DNA of 64,000 nucleotides from Devosia nitrariae (GTDB lineage Bacteria > Pseudomonadota > Alphaproteobacteria > Rhizobiales > Devosiaceae): the NCBI RefSeq assembly GCF_030160115.1, contig NZ_BSNS01000007.1, forward strand, positions 694,392 through 758,391. Direction: 5' to 3'. Position numbers and translations under genes: made by a program. Positions 52,848 through 62,410 of this stretch are shown piece by piece. The notes under the pieces were generated by a model. The model did not search any database and had not been told where the DNA came from. It was given only the letters and a program-made list of their open reading frames with translations. The first letter of the stretch is position 1; every line of letters begins with the position of its first letter.

Positions 52848-54149
52848 TTTGCCTATGCAAAAGCTCGTGAACAGCCGGTCAAGGACCCGTTCGGCATCCA
52901 ACCGGCCAACCAGCCGCTCCAGTGCCTGCGAGGCTTCTCGCAGCGATTCGGCTGCGAGTTCTGGCGTGTCCAGCCTCTGCTCGCCCCTGGCAATCGCTGC
53001 CTCCGCCGCCATTACCGCCGATCGATCACGCTCGTGACTCAAGAGCGCTGGCTCGCCTTGTCCCGAAAGAGCGCCGGAAAAGCTGGCCATTCGCTCGGCA
53101 AGAGCATCCAGGCCTCCTTGTTCGGTTACCGATACGGCAAGGTCCGCCTGCTGGGACGGATGCCCCAGATCGGCCTTTGTCGCCACGCGCCAGATCGGAG
53201 CCGCCACCTCCGGCGGTTGTTCGTCCGTCACCACGTCCGGGGCCATCAGCCACAATACCAGGTCGGCACGGGCGATCTCCGCGCGCGCCCGCCGAACGCC
53301 TTCGGCCTCCGCCTTGCTGTCGGTCACGCGCAAGCCCGCCAGGTCGACAAGAATGACCAGTTGTCCACCAAGATCCACCGGCACTTCGCGCACATCGCGC
53401 GTCGTACCAGCCTCGTCGGTGACGATGGCGACGTCTGATTTGGCCAACGCATTGAGAATACTGGATTTCCCGACATTGGGTGGTCCTGCAAGCGCGACGC
53501 GAACACCTTCTCGCACGATGCGGCCACGGGTAAGGCTGGCCAAGGCCTCAGCCAGGTCCGCCTTAAGTGCGGTAAGGGTCGCGCCGAAACGTTCAGGCAG
53601 TGCCTCCTCGACGTCGCCCTCGTCGGAAAAGTCGAGCCGCGCCTCGATTTCGGCCCTCAGGTCCAGAAGCGTCTCGCGCCAAGCATCGATGCGTTGGCTG
53701 AGACCGCCTTCGTAGCGGGCCAGGGCCTGGCGTCGCTGGTTCTCGGTCTCGGCTTCGATAAAATCGCCCAGCCCTTCGACCTCCGTCAGGTCGAGCTTGC
53801 CGTTCTCGAAGGCACGGCGGGTAAACTCGCCGGCTTCAGCCAGTCGTACGCCTTCCTCGGCCGTCAGCGCCCGCAGGATTGCGCGCACGCCTGCCGGCGA
53901 CCCATGCACCTGCAGTTCGGCACATTCCTCGCCAGTAAAGCTCCTTGGAGCCGGAAAATAGGCCACCAGCCCGCTGTCGAGTTCGGTTTGTGCGCCAATG
54001 CGCATCAACGTCAGGCGACGCGCCTCCGGCACGCCGCCAGCGTGTCGATGCAGCAACTCCGGCACCGCCGGACCGGACATGCGGATGACCGCAACGCCCG
54101 ACGGCAACGAGCCAGAGGAGAGCGCAACGATTGTATCGCCCTCGTGCAT
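52845..54149 (-). CDS. mnmE: tRNA modification GTPase MnmE
   Basis: 434 residues. G1 GPPNVGKS near residue 220, DEAGTTRD, DLAGLR, and the C-terminal FCIGK with the essential cysteine. The G4 motif reads TKAD where NKxD is usual. ATG 54149 is chosen: AGGACAGATTG is ahead and the MHEGDTIVAL start is standard. Confidence 0.95.
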   Translation of the reverse strand: MHEGDTIVALSSGSLPSGVAVIRMSGPAVPELLHRHAGGVPEARRLTLMRIGAQTELDSGLVAYFPAPRSFTGEECAELQVHGSPAGVRAILRALTAEEGVRLAEAGEFTRRAFENGKLDLTEVEGLGDFIEAETENQRRQALARYEGGLSQRIDAWRETLLDLRAEIEARLDFSDEGDVEEALPERFGATLTALKADLAEALASLTRGRIVREGVRVALAGPPNVGKSSILNALAKSDVAIVTDEAGTTRDVREVPVDLGGQLVILVDLAGLRVTDSKAEAEGVRRARAEIARADLVLWLMAPDVVTDEQPPEVAAPIWRVATKADLGHPSQQADLAVSVTEQGGLDALAERMASFSGALSGQGEPALLSHERDRSAVMAAEAAIARGEQRLDTPELAAESLREASQALERLVGRLDAERVLDRLFTSFCIGK

Positions 54150-54192
54150 CAATCTGTCCTGATTGTCTCCGAACGGTAGCCGATCACTGCGG

Positions 54193-55458
54193 CTATGTGT
54201 TCATCGAATCGAAGAAGTCCGAATTGGTCTTGGTCTGACGCACCTTGTCCATCAGGAACTCCATGGCATCGATCGTGCCCATGGGATTGAGGATGCGCCG
54301 CAGCACGTACATCTTCTTGAGGATGTCCGGCTCGACCAAGAGCTCTTCCTTGCGGGTGCCCGACTTGGTGATATCGAGAGCGGGGAAGACGCGCTTGTCG
54401 GCGACCTTGCGGTCGAGAATGATTTCAGAATTGCCGGTGCCCTTGAACTCTTCGAAGATCACCTCATCCATGCGGCTACCGGTGTCGATCAGCGCCGTCG
54501 AGATGATGGTCAGCGACCCGCCGTCCTCGATGTTCCGCGCTGCGCCGAAGAAGCGCTTGGGGCGCTGCAGTGCGTTGGCATCGACACCGCCGGTCAGCAC
54601 CTTGCCTGAGCTTGGCACCACGGTATTGTAGGCGCGCCCGAGGCGCGTGATCGAATCGAGCAGGATGACGACGTCGCGCTTGTGTTCGACGAGACGCTTG
54701 GCCTTCTCGATGACCATCTCGGCAACCTGCACGTGGCGGCTCGCCGGCTCGTCGAAAGTCGACGAGATGACCTCGCCCCTGACCGAGCGCTGCATGTCGG
54801 TCACCTCTTCGGGCCGCTCGTCGATCAAGAGGACTATGAGGTAGCATTCGGGATGATTGGTGGCGATCGACTGGGCGATGTTCTGCAGGATCACCGTCTT
54901 GCCGGTGCGCGGCGGCGCGACGATCAGCGCGCGCTGGCCCTTGCCGAGCGGCGCCACCAGATCGAGGATGCGCGCCGAGCGATCCTTGACCGTCGGATCC
55001 GGCAGCTCCAGGCGGAGGCGCGCCTCGGGATAAAGGGGCGTCAGGTTGTCGAAGTTGATCTTGTGACGGACGTTCTCCGGGTCCTCGAAGTTGATCGTGT
55101 TGACCTTGAGGAGCGCGAAGTAGCGCTCACCGTCCTTGGGAGAGCGTATCTGGCCTTCGACCGTGTCACCGGTTCTGAGGCTGAACCGCCGGATCTGGGA
55201 GGGACTGACATAGATGTCGTCGGGACCGGGCAGGTAGTTGGCGTCGGGAGAGCGCAGGAACCCGAACCCGTCGGGCAGCACCTCGACCACGCCTTCGCCT
55301 GTGATGTCCACCTCCTTGGCGGCCAGCTCCTTCAATATGGCAAACATCAATTCCTGTTTGCGCATGGTCGAGGCGTTCTCGACCTCGTTGCTCTCGGCGA
55401 ACGCCAAGAGTTCTGCCGGAGACTTGGCCTTGAGCTCACTGAGCTTCAGATTCTGCAT
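54193..55458 (-). CDS. rho: transcription termination factor Rho
   Basis: 421 residues. RNA-binding cold-shock-like domain with [29 protein letters not shown], then ATPase P-loop [18 protein letters not shown]-loop and R-loop segments. Normal length. Start ATG 55458 ([14 protein letters not shown]) is typical of the family. Confidence 0.97.
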   Translation of the reverse strand: MQNLKLSELKAKSPAELLAFAESNEVENASTMRKQELMFAILKELAAKEVDITGEGVVEVLPDGFGFLRSPDANYLPGPDDIYVSPSQIRRFSLRTGDTVEGQIRSPKDGERYFALLKVNTINFEDPENVRHKINFDNLTPLYPEARLRLELPDPTVKDRSARILDLVAPLGKGQRALIVAPPRTGKTVILQNIAQSIATNHPECYLIVLLIDERPEEVTDMQRSVRGEVISSTFDEPASRHVQVAEMVIEKAKRLVEHKRDVVILLDSITRLGRAYNTVVPSSGKVLTGGVDANALQRPKRFFGAARNIEDGGSLTIISTALIDTGSRMDEVIFEEFKGTGNSEIILDRKVADKRVFPALDITKSGTRKEELLVEPDILKKMYVLRRILNPMGTIDAMEFLMDKVRQTKTNSDFFDSMNT

Positions 55459-55626
55459 GTGGTGGATGACCCTTCAGGGAAATCTTTGTAAAGGCGGGAA
55501 GAAAATAAGGGGAGACAGCATCGGACGGGCGACCGGTTGACGTTCGATCACGCTCTTTCGACGATGCGTAGCCATCACATAACGTGTGCCTCCGCCGGTT
55601 TCAAGGACGAAACCGCCGCCGTGGCC

Positions 55627-55642
55627 AGATTCACGTGAAACA
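55627..55642. other. parS-like site 6 (AGATTCACGTGAAACA)
   Basis: 14 of 16 match to TGTTTCACGTGAAACA, or the mirrored form of sites 2, 4 and 5 with the same AATC variation. Between rho and hemJ. Confidence 0.7.
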
Positions 55643-55666
55643 GCTCTCATGAGCCCCGCAGCGCCA

Positions 55667-56092
55667 TCAGAACGGGCGCACGATCACGGCAATGACAATG
55701 CCGATCATGAGGAGGGTCGGCACTTCGTTGATTATGCGGAAATATCTCGCGGGCTTGTCGTTTCGATCCGCGGCGAAAGCCTTCCAGTGCCTGACGAGCA
55801 GTCCGTGATAGCCCGAAAGCGCAATGACCAACACCGCCTTCAGCCACACCCAGCCCTCGGTAAAGCTCACCGCCTGAAAACCGATCACCATCCACAGCCC
55901 GAAGATCCATGCGGCGATCATCGCCGGCGTGGTGATTGCGCGCAAAAGCCGTCGCTCCATCACCTTGAACGTCTCCGACTGCTTCGAGCCGATCTCGGCA
56001 TCGGCGTGATAGACGAAGAGCCGCGGCAGATAGAGCAAGCCCGCCATCCATGCGATCACCGATATGACGTGCAGGGCCTTGACCCACTCCAT
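55667..56092 (-). CDS. hemJ: protoporphyrinogen oxidase HemJ
   Basis: 141 residues, four helices. KALHVISVIAWMAGLLYLPRLFVYHADA and LPRLF/ARYFRIINEVPTLLMIGIVIAVI match HemJ (UPF0093). It oxidises protoporphyrinogen in heme synthesis at the membrane. It lies just behind hemE on the same strand. Confidence 0.92.
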   Translation of the reverse strand: MEWVKALHVISVIAWMAGLLYLPRLFVYHADAEIGSKQSETFKVMERRLLRAITTPAMIAAWIFGLWMVIGFQAVSFTEGWVWLKAVLVIALSGYHGLLVRHWKAFAADRNDKPARYFRIINEVPTLLMIGIVIAVIVRPF

Positions 56093-56098
56093 CGCGCC

Positions 56099-57133
56099 TC
56101 ACCCGTTCCTGACGATCTCGATCAGCCGCTCCACATGGGCGATCGGTGTTTCCGGCACGATGCCGTGCCCGAGATTGAAGATATGCGCGCGACTCGAAAA
56201 GGCGCTGAGTATGTCGTGAGCGCGCTCCTCCATCTGCCGCCCGCCCGCAACAAGCCGCAGCGGATCGAGATTGCCCTGCACCGCAATTTGCGCTGGCACG
56301 ACCGAATCGGCAAAGGCCGGGGGCGTCGCTTGATCGAGCCCGACTACGTCGACCCCGGTTTCGGAAACGAACGCCCCGAGCATGCCGGCCGCTCCGCGCG
56401 GAAAGCCGATAATCGGCGCATCCGGCACGCGTGCCCGCAAACCCTCGACGATCCGGCGGTTGGGCGTGATCACCCGTTCGCGGAACGCCGCCTCGTCGAG
56501 ATTCCCCGCCCAGCTCTCGAAGAGCTGCACGACATCGGCACCAGCCGCGAACTGGGCGGCGAGATACTCGATGCTGGCTTCGATGAGGATATCGATCAGC
56601 GCCGCGAAGGCCTCGGGCTCGGCAAGGGCAAAAAGCCGCGCCGCCGCCTGGTCCGGAGAGCCACGCCCGCCGATCATGTAGGTCGCAACCGTCCACGGCG
56701 AGCCACAAAAGCCGATCATGGTCTTGTCGGGGGAGAGCTCTGTCTTCACCCGGGAAAGCGTCTCGAGGACCGGCGCCAGGCGCTCCAACACCCGCTCTGG
56801 TTTCAAAGCTGCAATCGACGTGGCATCGAGGGGATCGAGAACCGGCCCCTCGCCCGTCTCGAAGCGCACCCCCTGGCCCAGCGCATCGGGAATGACCAGA
56901 ATGTCGGAAAACAGGATCGCCGCGTCGAGATCGAAACGCCTTAGGGGCTGCAGCGTCACCTCGGCGGCAAGATCGGGCCGATAGCAGAGGTCAAGGAAAC
57001 CTTCGGCCTTGGATCTGATCTGGCGGTACTCGGGCAGATATCGCCCGGCCTGCCGCATGATCCAGATCGGCGCTCGCTGCTGGCGCCTGCCCCTGACCGT
57101 GTCAAGGAGAGGTTTCCCCCTTGCCCCGGTCAC
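56099..57133 (-). CDS. hemE: uroporphyrinogen decarboxylase
   Basis: 344 residues. PIWIMRQAGRYLPEYR substrate signature at residues 22-37, full barrel. GTG 57133 follows GGAGGAACCGC. The oriC region usually adjoins hemE in alphaproteobacteria. Confidence 0.96.
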   Translation of the reverse strand: MTGARGKPLLDTVRGRRQQRAPIWIMRQAGRYLPEYRQIRSKAEGFLDLCYRPDLAAEVTLQPLRRFDLDAAILFSDILVIPDALGQGVRFETGEGPVLDPLDATSIAALKPERVLERLAPVLETLSRVKTELSPDKTMIGFCGSPWTVATYMIGGRGSPDQAAARLFALAEPEAFAALIDILIEASIEYLAAQFAAGADVVQLFESWAGNLDEAAFRERVITPNRRIVEGLRARVPDAPIIGFPRGAAGMLGAFVSETGVDVVGLDQATPPAFADSVVPAQIAVQGNLDPLRLVAGGRQMEERAHDILSAFSSRAHIFNLGHGIVPETPIAHVERLIEIVRNG

Positions 57134-57568
57134 GCGGTTCCTCCCCGTCCAAACCGATAAAAAGACTCTTCTTCTTTTATCTTTATCATCATGGCGGTGT
57201 TTTGCCGCAATTCATCGGCGCCCACAATCGCCGCCTCTGGTGACACAAGCGCGCAGCTCATGGTTAACACAGTGTGAACAACGTATCGGCTGAGAATGGG
57301 AGTGTGGCCGCAGACGCCCGCGTTAACGGGTCGTTAACCAATTCGTCGCCGTGGATGGCGCGTGAACGATCCTGTTCAAGATCTGTCGACGCGCCGACGG
57401 CCATCGAAAGGGTTTTCCCCGCACCTTTCCATAGCAGGTCACGAGTCAGCAGCCGGGCCGACCTGTTAACGCTTCGTTTACCAAGTCGAACAACTTTGCC
57501 ACCTCGCCCAATCCATGCGCACAACCCACAGAGAGGGGCTTGAGGTCGTGGGAACAGTGTGGAAAACC
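57134..57568. other. hemE-maf gap: candidate replication origin (oriC)
   Basis: Divergent gap of 435 bp without a gene. It holds TTAA-N7-TTAA (57323-57337), a CtrA-type box; TTAA-N7-TTTA (57466-57480); TTAA-N7-TGAA near 57264; a DnaA-like TGTGGAAAA (57558); and GANTC methylation sites at 57164 and 57443. An AT-rich run precedes hemE (57158-57192). Genes on both sides are transcribed away from it. In Caulobacter and relatives oriC lies beside hemE. Confidence 0.6.
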
Positions 57569-58183
57569 ATGGGCGAGATGCTCATCCTTGCTTCACAAAG
57601 TCCTGCGCGAAAGGCCTTGCTTGTCGGCGCCGGCCTCGATTTTTCCGTCGAGCCGGCGGTTGTGGACGAACGCGCCATCGAAGCTCGGGCGGACCTGCCC
57701 GGCGCCGACGCCCGCGATATCGCTTTGCTCCTCGCCGGCGCCAAGGCGCGTGCCGTCGCTTCGCGTCACCCTGGAGCCTTGGTGATCGGTGCCGACCAGA
57801 CCCTGGCGCTTGGCCTCGAGGTTTTCCACAAGCCGGCCGATCTTGCCGCGACCGCCGCTCAGCTCGACCAGTTGCGCGCCAAGACCCACCGCCTGCACGC
57901 GGCCGTCGCACTGGTGCGCGACGACCTGCTGGTCTGGTCGCATGTCGAGACCGCAGAGTTGACCATGCGCGCCTTCAGTAAGGCCGAGCGCGACGAGGTT
58001 CTGGCGCTCGAGGGCGAGGCTATCCTCGGCTCGGTCGGCGGCTATCGCCTCGAAGGACCCTCGATTCGCCTGTTCGAGACGGTCACGGGCGACTATTTCA
58101 CCATTCTGGGTCTCCCCCTGCTGCCCCTGCTCGCCGCGCTTCGCCGCTACGAGCCGCAGCTTTTCGCGAAAGCTGACGCGTGA
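57569..58183 (+). CDS. maf: Maf family nucleotide pyrophosphatase
   Basis: 204 residues. LILASQSPARKALL start and GADQTLAL, GGYRLEG are the Maf signatures. It hydrolyses modified or canonical nucleoside triphosphates. Start ATG 57569 or 57578; both fit. The stop overlaps aroE. Confidence 0.9.
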   Translation: MGEMLILASQSPARKALLVGAGLDFSVEPAVVDERAIEARADLPGADARDIALLLAGAKARAVASRHPGALVIGADQTLALGLEVFHKPADLAATAAQLDQLRAKTHRLHAAVALVRDDLLVWSHVETAELTMRAFSKAERDEVLALEGEAILGSVGGYRLEGPSIRLFETVTGDYFTILGLPLLPLLAALRRYEPQLFAKADA

Positions 58184-59007
58184 CCATCAGAGCCTTCGTC
58201 ATCGGACATCCGATCGCCCATTCGCGCTCACCACTGATCCACGGCACGTGGCTCGGCGAGCACGGCATCGATGGCAGTTACGAGCCGATCGACGTTGCTC
58301 CCGAGGCACTCGGGGCCTTTATCGCCCGCGTGAGGGCCGGGGAATTTGCCGGCGGCAACGTGACCATTCCCCATAAGGAAGCCGTCTTTGCCCTTTGCGA
58401 CGAGGTCGACCCGCTTGCCCGCAAGATAGGAGCGGTCAACACACTGGTGATGCGCGATGGGCGGCTCTTTGGCACCAACACCGACTATATGGGCTTTCTC
58501 GGCAACCTCGATGCGGGAGCGCCAGGCTGGTCGCAGGGCCTCGATGCCGCGCTCGTTCTGGGGGCAGGCGGCGCCGCCCGCGCCATCCTCGTCGCCCTGC
58601 AGAGCCGCAACATCCCGGTGATTCTCCTCAACCGGACGCGATCGAACGCGGAGCGTCTGGCTGGAGAACTCGGCGGCAACATAACCGTAGGGGAGATTGA
58701 GGACTTCAACACAGTCGGGCCCGGTGCCGGCCTCGTGGTCAACACCACCTCGATCGGTATGCACGCCAGCCGCTTCGAAGCGTTCGACCTTGCCGTCCTG
58801 CGGGCGGACACGCTCGTTACCGACATCGTTTATGTTCCGCTGGAAACACCTCTTCTGGCCGAAGCGCGGGCGCGGGGGCTGCGCACCGTCGACGGCCTTG
58901 GCATGTTGCTGCATCAGGCAGTGCCGGGGTTCGAAGCCTGGTTCGGCGTCAGGCCCGAGGTGACGCCGGCGCTGCGTGCCGCCGTCGAAACAACGCTCGG
59001 GTGTTGA
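58180..59007 (+). CDS. aroE: shikimate dehydrogenase
   Basis: 275 residues. SRSPLIHG, NVTIPHKE (Lys-catalysis), GAGGAARAI cofactor motif and NTTSIGM. It makes shikimate for aromatic amino acids. GTG 58180 overlaps the maf stop. Confidence 0.93.
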   Translation: MTIRAFVIGHPIAHSRSPLIHGTWLGEHGIDGSYEPIDVAPEALGAFIARVRAGEFAGGNVTIPHKEAVFALCDEVDPLARKIGAVNTLVMRDGRLFGTNTDYMGFLGNLDAGAPGWSQGLDAALVLGAGGAARAILVALQSRNIPVILLNRTRSNAERLAGELGGNITVGEIEDFNTVGPGAGLVVNTTSIGMHASRFEAFDLAVLRADTLVTDIVYVPLETPLLAEARARGLRTVDGLGMLLHQAVPGFEAWFGVRPEVTPALRAAVETTLGC

Positions 59008-59008
59008 G

Positions 59009-59605
59009 ATGTTCCGCCTCGGCGTCACCGGTTCCATCGCCACCGGCAAATCTACGGTGCTCCAGGCCTTCGCCGATTTCGGCGCGAGAGTGTTCTCCGC
59101 CGATGCTGCCGTGCACGAGCTCTATGCCGGTCCCGCCGTGGCGGCGGTCGAAAGCCTCTTTCCTGGTGTGGCCGTCAATGGTGCCGTCGACCGCACCCGG
59201 CTTGCCGCCACCCTCAACGCGGCCCCGCAGCGCCTTGCCGAGCTCGAGGCCTTGATCCACCCGCTGGTGCGCGAGCGCATCGGCACATTCATGGACGCGG
59301 CCGAATCCGATGGTGCCCTGATCGCCGCCGTAGAGGTGCCGCTCCTCTTCGAAAGCGGCCACGACTATGGGTTCGATGCGGTCGCCGTGACCGTTTGCGA
59401 CGCGGCCGCCCAGCGCGAGCGCGCCCTCGCCCGTCCGGGAATGACAGTGGAAAAGCTCGACACCATCCTTGCCCGGCAGATGCCCCAGGCCGAAAAGAGG
59501 AAGCGGGCCGCTTTCATCATCGACACCACCGGCCCCATCGAGGAAACTCGTCGTATGGTCAAAACGATCGTTGCCGACATCCAGGTGCGCCAGGCTCAGC
59601 AATGA
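59009..59605 (+). CDS. coaE: dephospho-CoA kinase
   Basis: 198 residues. P-loop TGSIATGKST, DAAVHELY, and LLFESG near 115. Final step of CoA synthesis. The gene starts 1 bp after aroE. Confidence 0.94.
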   Translation: MFRLGVTGSIATGKSTVLQAFADFGARVFSADAAVHELYAGPAVAAVESLFPGVAVNGAVDRTRLAATLNAAPQRLAELEALIHPLVRERIGTFMDAAESDGALIAAVEVPLLFESGHDYGFDAVAVTVCDAAAQRERALARPGMTVEKLDTILARQMPQAEKRKRAAFIIDTTGPIEETRRMVKTIVADIQVRQAQQ

Positions 59606-60309
59606 ATCGCGAAATCGTTCTCGATACCGAAACCACAGGCCTCTCGCCGGCCACCGGCGATCGCATGGTCGAGATCGGTTGCGTCGAGCTCATCAACCAC
59701 ATCCCGACCGGCCGCACCTTCCATGTCTACCTCAATCCCGAGCGCGACATGCCCGAAGAAGCTTACCGGGTTCACGGGCTGACCAACGAGTTCCTCGCCG
59801 ACAAGCCCCTGTTCGCAAGTGTCGTCGACGAGTTCATCGCCTTCCTCGACGACGCCGTGGTCGTCATCCACAACGCCGCCTTCGATATCGGATTTATCAA
59901 TGCCGAACTCGAAAGAGCGGGCCGGCCGGCGCTGACCAATACCGTCGTCGATACCGTGGCGCTTGCGCGCGAGATCAATCCGGGTGCTCGCGCCAGCCTC
60001 GATGCGCTCTGCAAGCTCTACGGAATCGACAATTCGCGCCGCACCTTGCACGGGGCGCTGCTGGACAGCGAGATCCTCGCCGACGTCTATCTGGAATTGA
60101 TCGGCGGCCGACAGGTCGCCCTGGCGCTGGTGGCCGAGACCAGTATGTCGGCGACCGAAGCCTTTGCCGCCCGCGTGCCGGCGCGCCCGCGTCCGATCCC
60201 GCTCGAGCCGCGCATCACCCCGGCCGAGATCACAGCGCACGCCGCCCTTATCGACGCGATTGGCGCCGACGCGCTCTGGAACGCCTACGCGGAAAGCGCT
60301 GCGGCCTGA
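59602..60309 (+). CDS. dnaQ: DNA polymerase III subunit epsilon
   Basis: 235 residues. ExoI IVLDTETTGL (Asp, Glu), ExoII and ExoIII (HNAAFDIGF, HGALLDSEILADVYLEL). It is the proofreading exonuclease. It overlaps coaE by 4 bp (ATGA). Confidence 0.95.
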   Translation: MNREIVLDTETTGLSPATGDRMVEIGCVELINHIPTGRTFHVYLNPERDMPEEAYRVHGLTNEFLADKPLFASVVDEFIAFLDDAVVVIHNAAFDIGFINAELERAGRPALTNTVVDTVALAREINPGARASLDALCKLYGIDNSRRTLHGALLDSEILADVYLELIGGRQVALALVAETSMSATEAFAARVPARPRPIPLEPRITPAEITAHAALIDAIGADALWNAYAESAAA

Positions 60310-60393
60310 GGGCCGGCAGCGCATTCCGGGCTGAGGTTGTGGAATTGAGGCGAAAGTGCCCCGTGGACTAGGGGAGCCAGTAACAGTCCTGAT

Positions 60394-60933
60394 CTAGTTC
60401 GGCTTCTCACCCGGAGTCGTGTCGCTGTTGGCGGGCGCGGAGGCACCGGCCTGCTGCTGGGCGGCGAGCTTGGCAAGATTCTGCCGGTAGATGGCGAAGA
60501 AGTCGACCGGCTCCATCATCAGCGGCGGGAATCCGCCCTGCTGCGTCACGCTCGCCAGGATCTGGCGGGCGAAGGGGAAGATGAGCCGCGGGCATTCGAC
60601 CATCAGCAGCGTTGAAAGCTGGTTCTCGGGCACGTTGCGGACCCGGAAAACCCCGCCATAAACGAGCTCGACGTTAAAGAGCACCTGCTCGGCCCGGTTG
60701 GCCTTGGCGTTGAGGTTGAGCTCGACCGCGTAGACGTCGTCGTCCTGCTTCTTGACCGCGACGGAGATGGCCACGTTGAAGGCCGGATTGCCGCCTCCCA
60801 GCATGATCGAGCCGGGGGCGCCCGGGTTCTCGAACGAGAGGTCGCGGATATACTGGCCCATCAGGTTCATGCTGGGCGCCGCGCCCGCGGTATTGGCCGC
60901 TGCCGCGTTCGCGGTCTGGTTGTCGTCAGCCAT
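60394..60933 (-). CDS. secB: protein-export chaperone SecB
   Basis: 179 residues. QYIRDLSFENPGAP, FNVELVYGGVFR, ECPRLIFPFARQIL and GFPPLMMEPVDF are all SecB signatures. It delivers unfolded precursors to SecA. A long N-terminal Ala/Asn/Thr-rich leader and a C-terminal tail are normal for alphaproteobacteria. Confidence 0.96.
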   Translation of the reverse strand: MADDNQTANAAAANTAGAAPSMNLMGQYIRDLSFENPGAPGSIMLGGGNPAFNVAISVAVKKQDDDVYAVELNLNAKANRAEQVLFNVELVYGGVFRVRNVPENQLSTLLMVECPRLIFPFARQILASVTQQGGFPPLMMEPVDFFAIYRQNLAKLAAQQQAGASAPANSDTTPGEKPN

Positions 60934-61053
60934 GGAACTGTCCTTCGCTTCAGCCTGGATTTGGCCGCCTCGCTACCATCTTTGGCCCGCTGTCACAAGC
61001 CGAGCGGCCCAGTTGCGCTGAAAGCTAGCGCCGGTGCGCAGCGCGCGATCCAA

Positions 61054-61497
61054 TTATTTCGGGCGATAGTCCTCGTCATCGAGATCGATGGTGCGCGGGC
61101 CTCTGACCCGCGGGTCCTGGGGAGAACCCGGGCCGGTATCCACCACCACGACCCGCCTTGCCAGTGCCCTGTAGATCAGCGTCCTGACCGGCGGCAGCAG
61201 CAGGGCAATGGCGGCGATATCGGACAGGAACCCCGGCAGGACCAGGAGGAGCGCGGCGAACCCGATCATCATCGCGTCGGCGACGGTGCGGCCGGGCAAG
61301 CGGCCGGTGCTGACGCTCGAGCGCATCTGCCCGACAATGGAAAGACCCTCGAGCCGCAGCAGGACGCCGCCCAATACCATCGCCGCAACGAGCAGCAGCA
61401 GCGTCGGCCAGAGCCCGATCGTCTGTCCCACCTTGATGAGGAGCGCGATTTCGACGAAGGGGATGAGCAGAACCGCGATGATAAGCAATCGTGCCAA
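61054..61497 (-). CDS. fxsA: FxsA family membrane protein
   Basis: 147 residues from a TTG at 61497 (GAGGAAACTGCC before it). LLIIAVLLIPFVEIALLIKVG, LGGVLLRLEGL and LLVLPGFLSDIAAIALLLPPVR are typical of FxsA. A longer frame reaches 61554 but lacks the expected start; role unclear in bacteria beyond phage exclusion effect. Confidence 0.82.
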   Translation of the reverse strand: MARLLIIAVLLIPFVEIALLIKVGQTIGLWPTLLLLVAAMVLGGVLLRLEGLSIVGQMRSSVSTGRLPGRTVADAMMIGFAALLLVLPGFLSDIAAIALLLPPVRTLIYRALARRVVVVDTGPGSPQDPRVRGPRTIDLDDEDYRPK

Positions 61498-61662
61498 GGC
61501 AGTTTCCTCTTGGGCTATGAACGATTGGGACTGCCCTCGCGGCAATTCGTCCAATCGTGAACTGGTTTCGGGGTGAAGCTTTGCCTATATATAGGCGGAG
61601 TTGGGCGCTCCGCGACCCGTATTCGCTCTAATCCTTGTCTCGAACCGGGTGTGTCTGGCCTT

Positions 61663-62382
61663 ATGGACGAGTTCTTCGATCTTCCGACCCTCATCGTCAT
61701 CGGCGTTGCCGTGGTGATCCTCTTCCGGCTGCGCTCGGTACTGGGCACCCGGACGGGCAATGAGCGCCCGCCGGTGGAGCGGCGCAGGCCCGAGGAGGGC
61801 AATGGGCGCGCCAGCGAAGAGACCGTGGTGCCGCTGCGACCCCAGGGCCGGCCGGCCCCGAGCCTCGACGATGAGCGCCGCGCCCGCAAGCTCGAGGCTG
61901 AGATCGAGCAGTTCTCCCACGGAGATGCCGGGCTCGCGACCAATCTCAAGGCCGTGGCTGAGGCTGACCCGACCTTCACGCCCAAATCCTTCCTCGAAGG
62001 GGCCAAGATGGCCTACGAGATGATCGTCACCGCCTTTGCCCAGGGTGACCGCACGACGCTCAAGAACCTCCTGGAAAAGGACGTCTTCGACGGCTTCCAG
62101 CGTGCGATCGCCGAGCGCGAAGCGGCTGGCCGTCGCGTCGACTTCACCTTTGTGGGCCTCCCCAAGATCGAGATCGCCGAGGCGGAATACGATCGCAGGG
62201 CGGTCAATGTCACCGTGCGCTTCTATGCCGAGGTGGTTTCAGCCACCTTCGAAAAGGACGGTCAGCTCGTCGAGGGTCACGCCGAGCAGGTGCAGAACAT
62301 CGCCGACGAGTGGACCTTTACGCGCAATCCCAAATCGCGCGATCCCAACTGGAGGCTCCTGGCCACCAACCAGCTCGACTGA
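61663..62382 (+). CDS. Tim44/TimA family protein
   Basis: 239 residues. N-terminal membrane helix (LPTLIVIGVAVVILFRL), a charged linker and a C-terminal Tim44-like domain (SFLEGAKMAYEMIVTAFAQGDRTTLKNLL). TimA is the proposed bacterial ancestor of mitochondrial Tim44. It lies near secB, as in related genomes. Confidence 0.88.
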   Translation: MDEFFDLPTLIVIGVAVVILFRLRSVLGTRTGNERPPVERRRPEEGNGRASEETVVPLRPQGRPAPSLDDERRARKLEAEIEQFSHGDAGLATNLKAVAEADPTFTPKSFLEGAKMAYEMIVTAFAQGDRTTLKNLLEKDVFDGFQRAIAEREAAGRRVDFTFVGLPKIEIAEAEYDRRAVNVTVRFYAEVVSATFEKDGQLVEGHAEQVQNIADEWTFTRNPKSRDPNWRLLATNQLD

Positions 62383-62410
62383 CCTGGACCCAGTCGGGGC
62401 GGCGACGGCA

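Noticed and set aside
55586..56944. 452-codon plus-strand frame
   Set aside because: Antisense to hemJ and hemE, with no domain.
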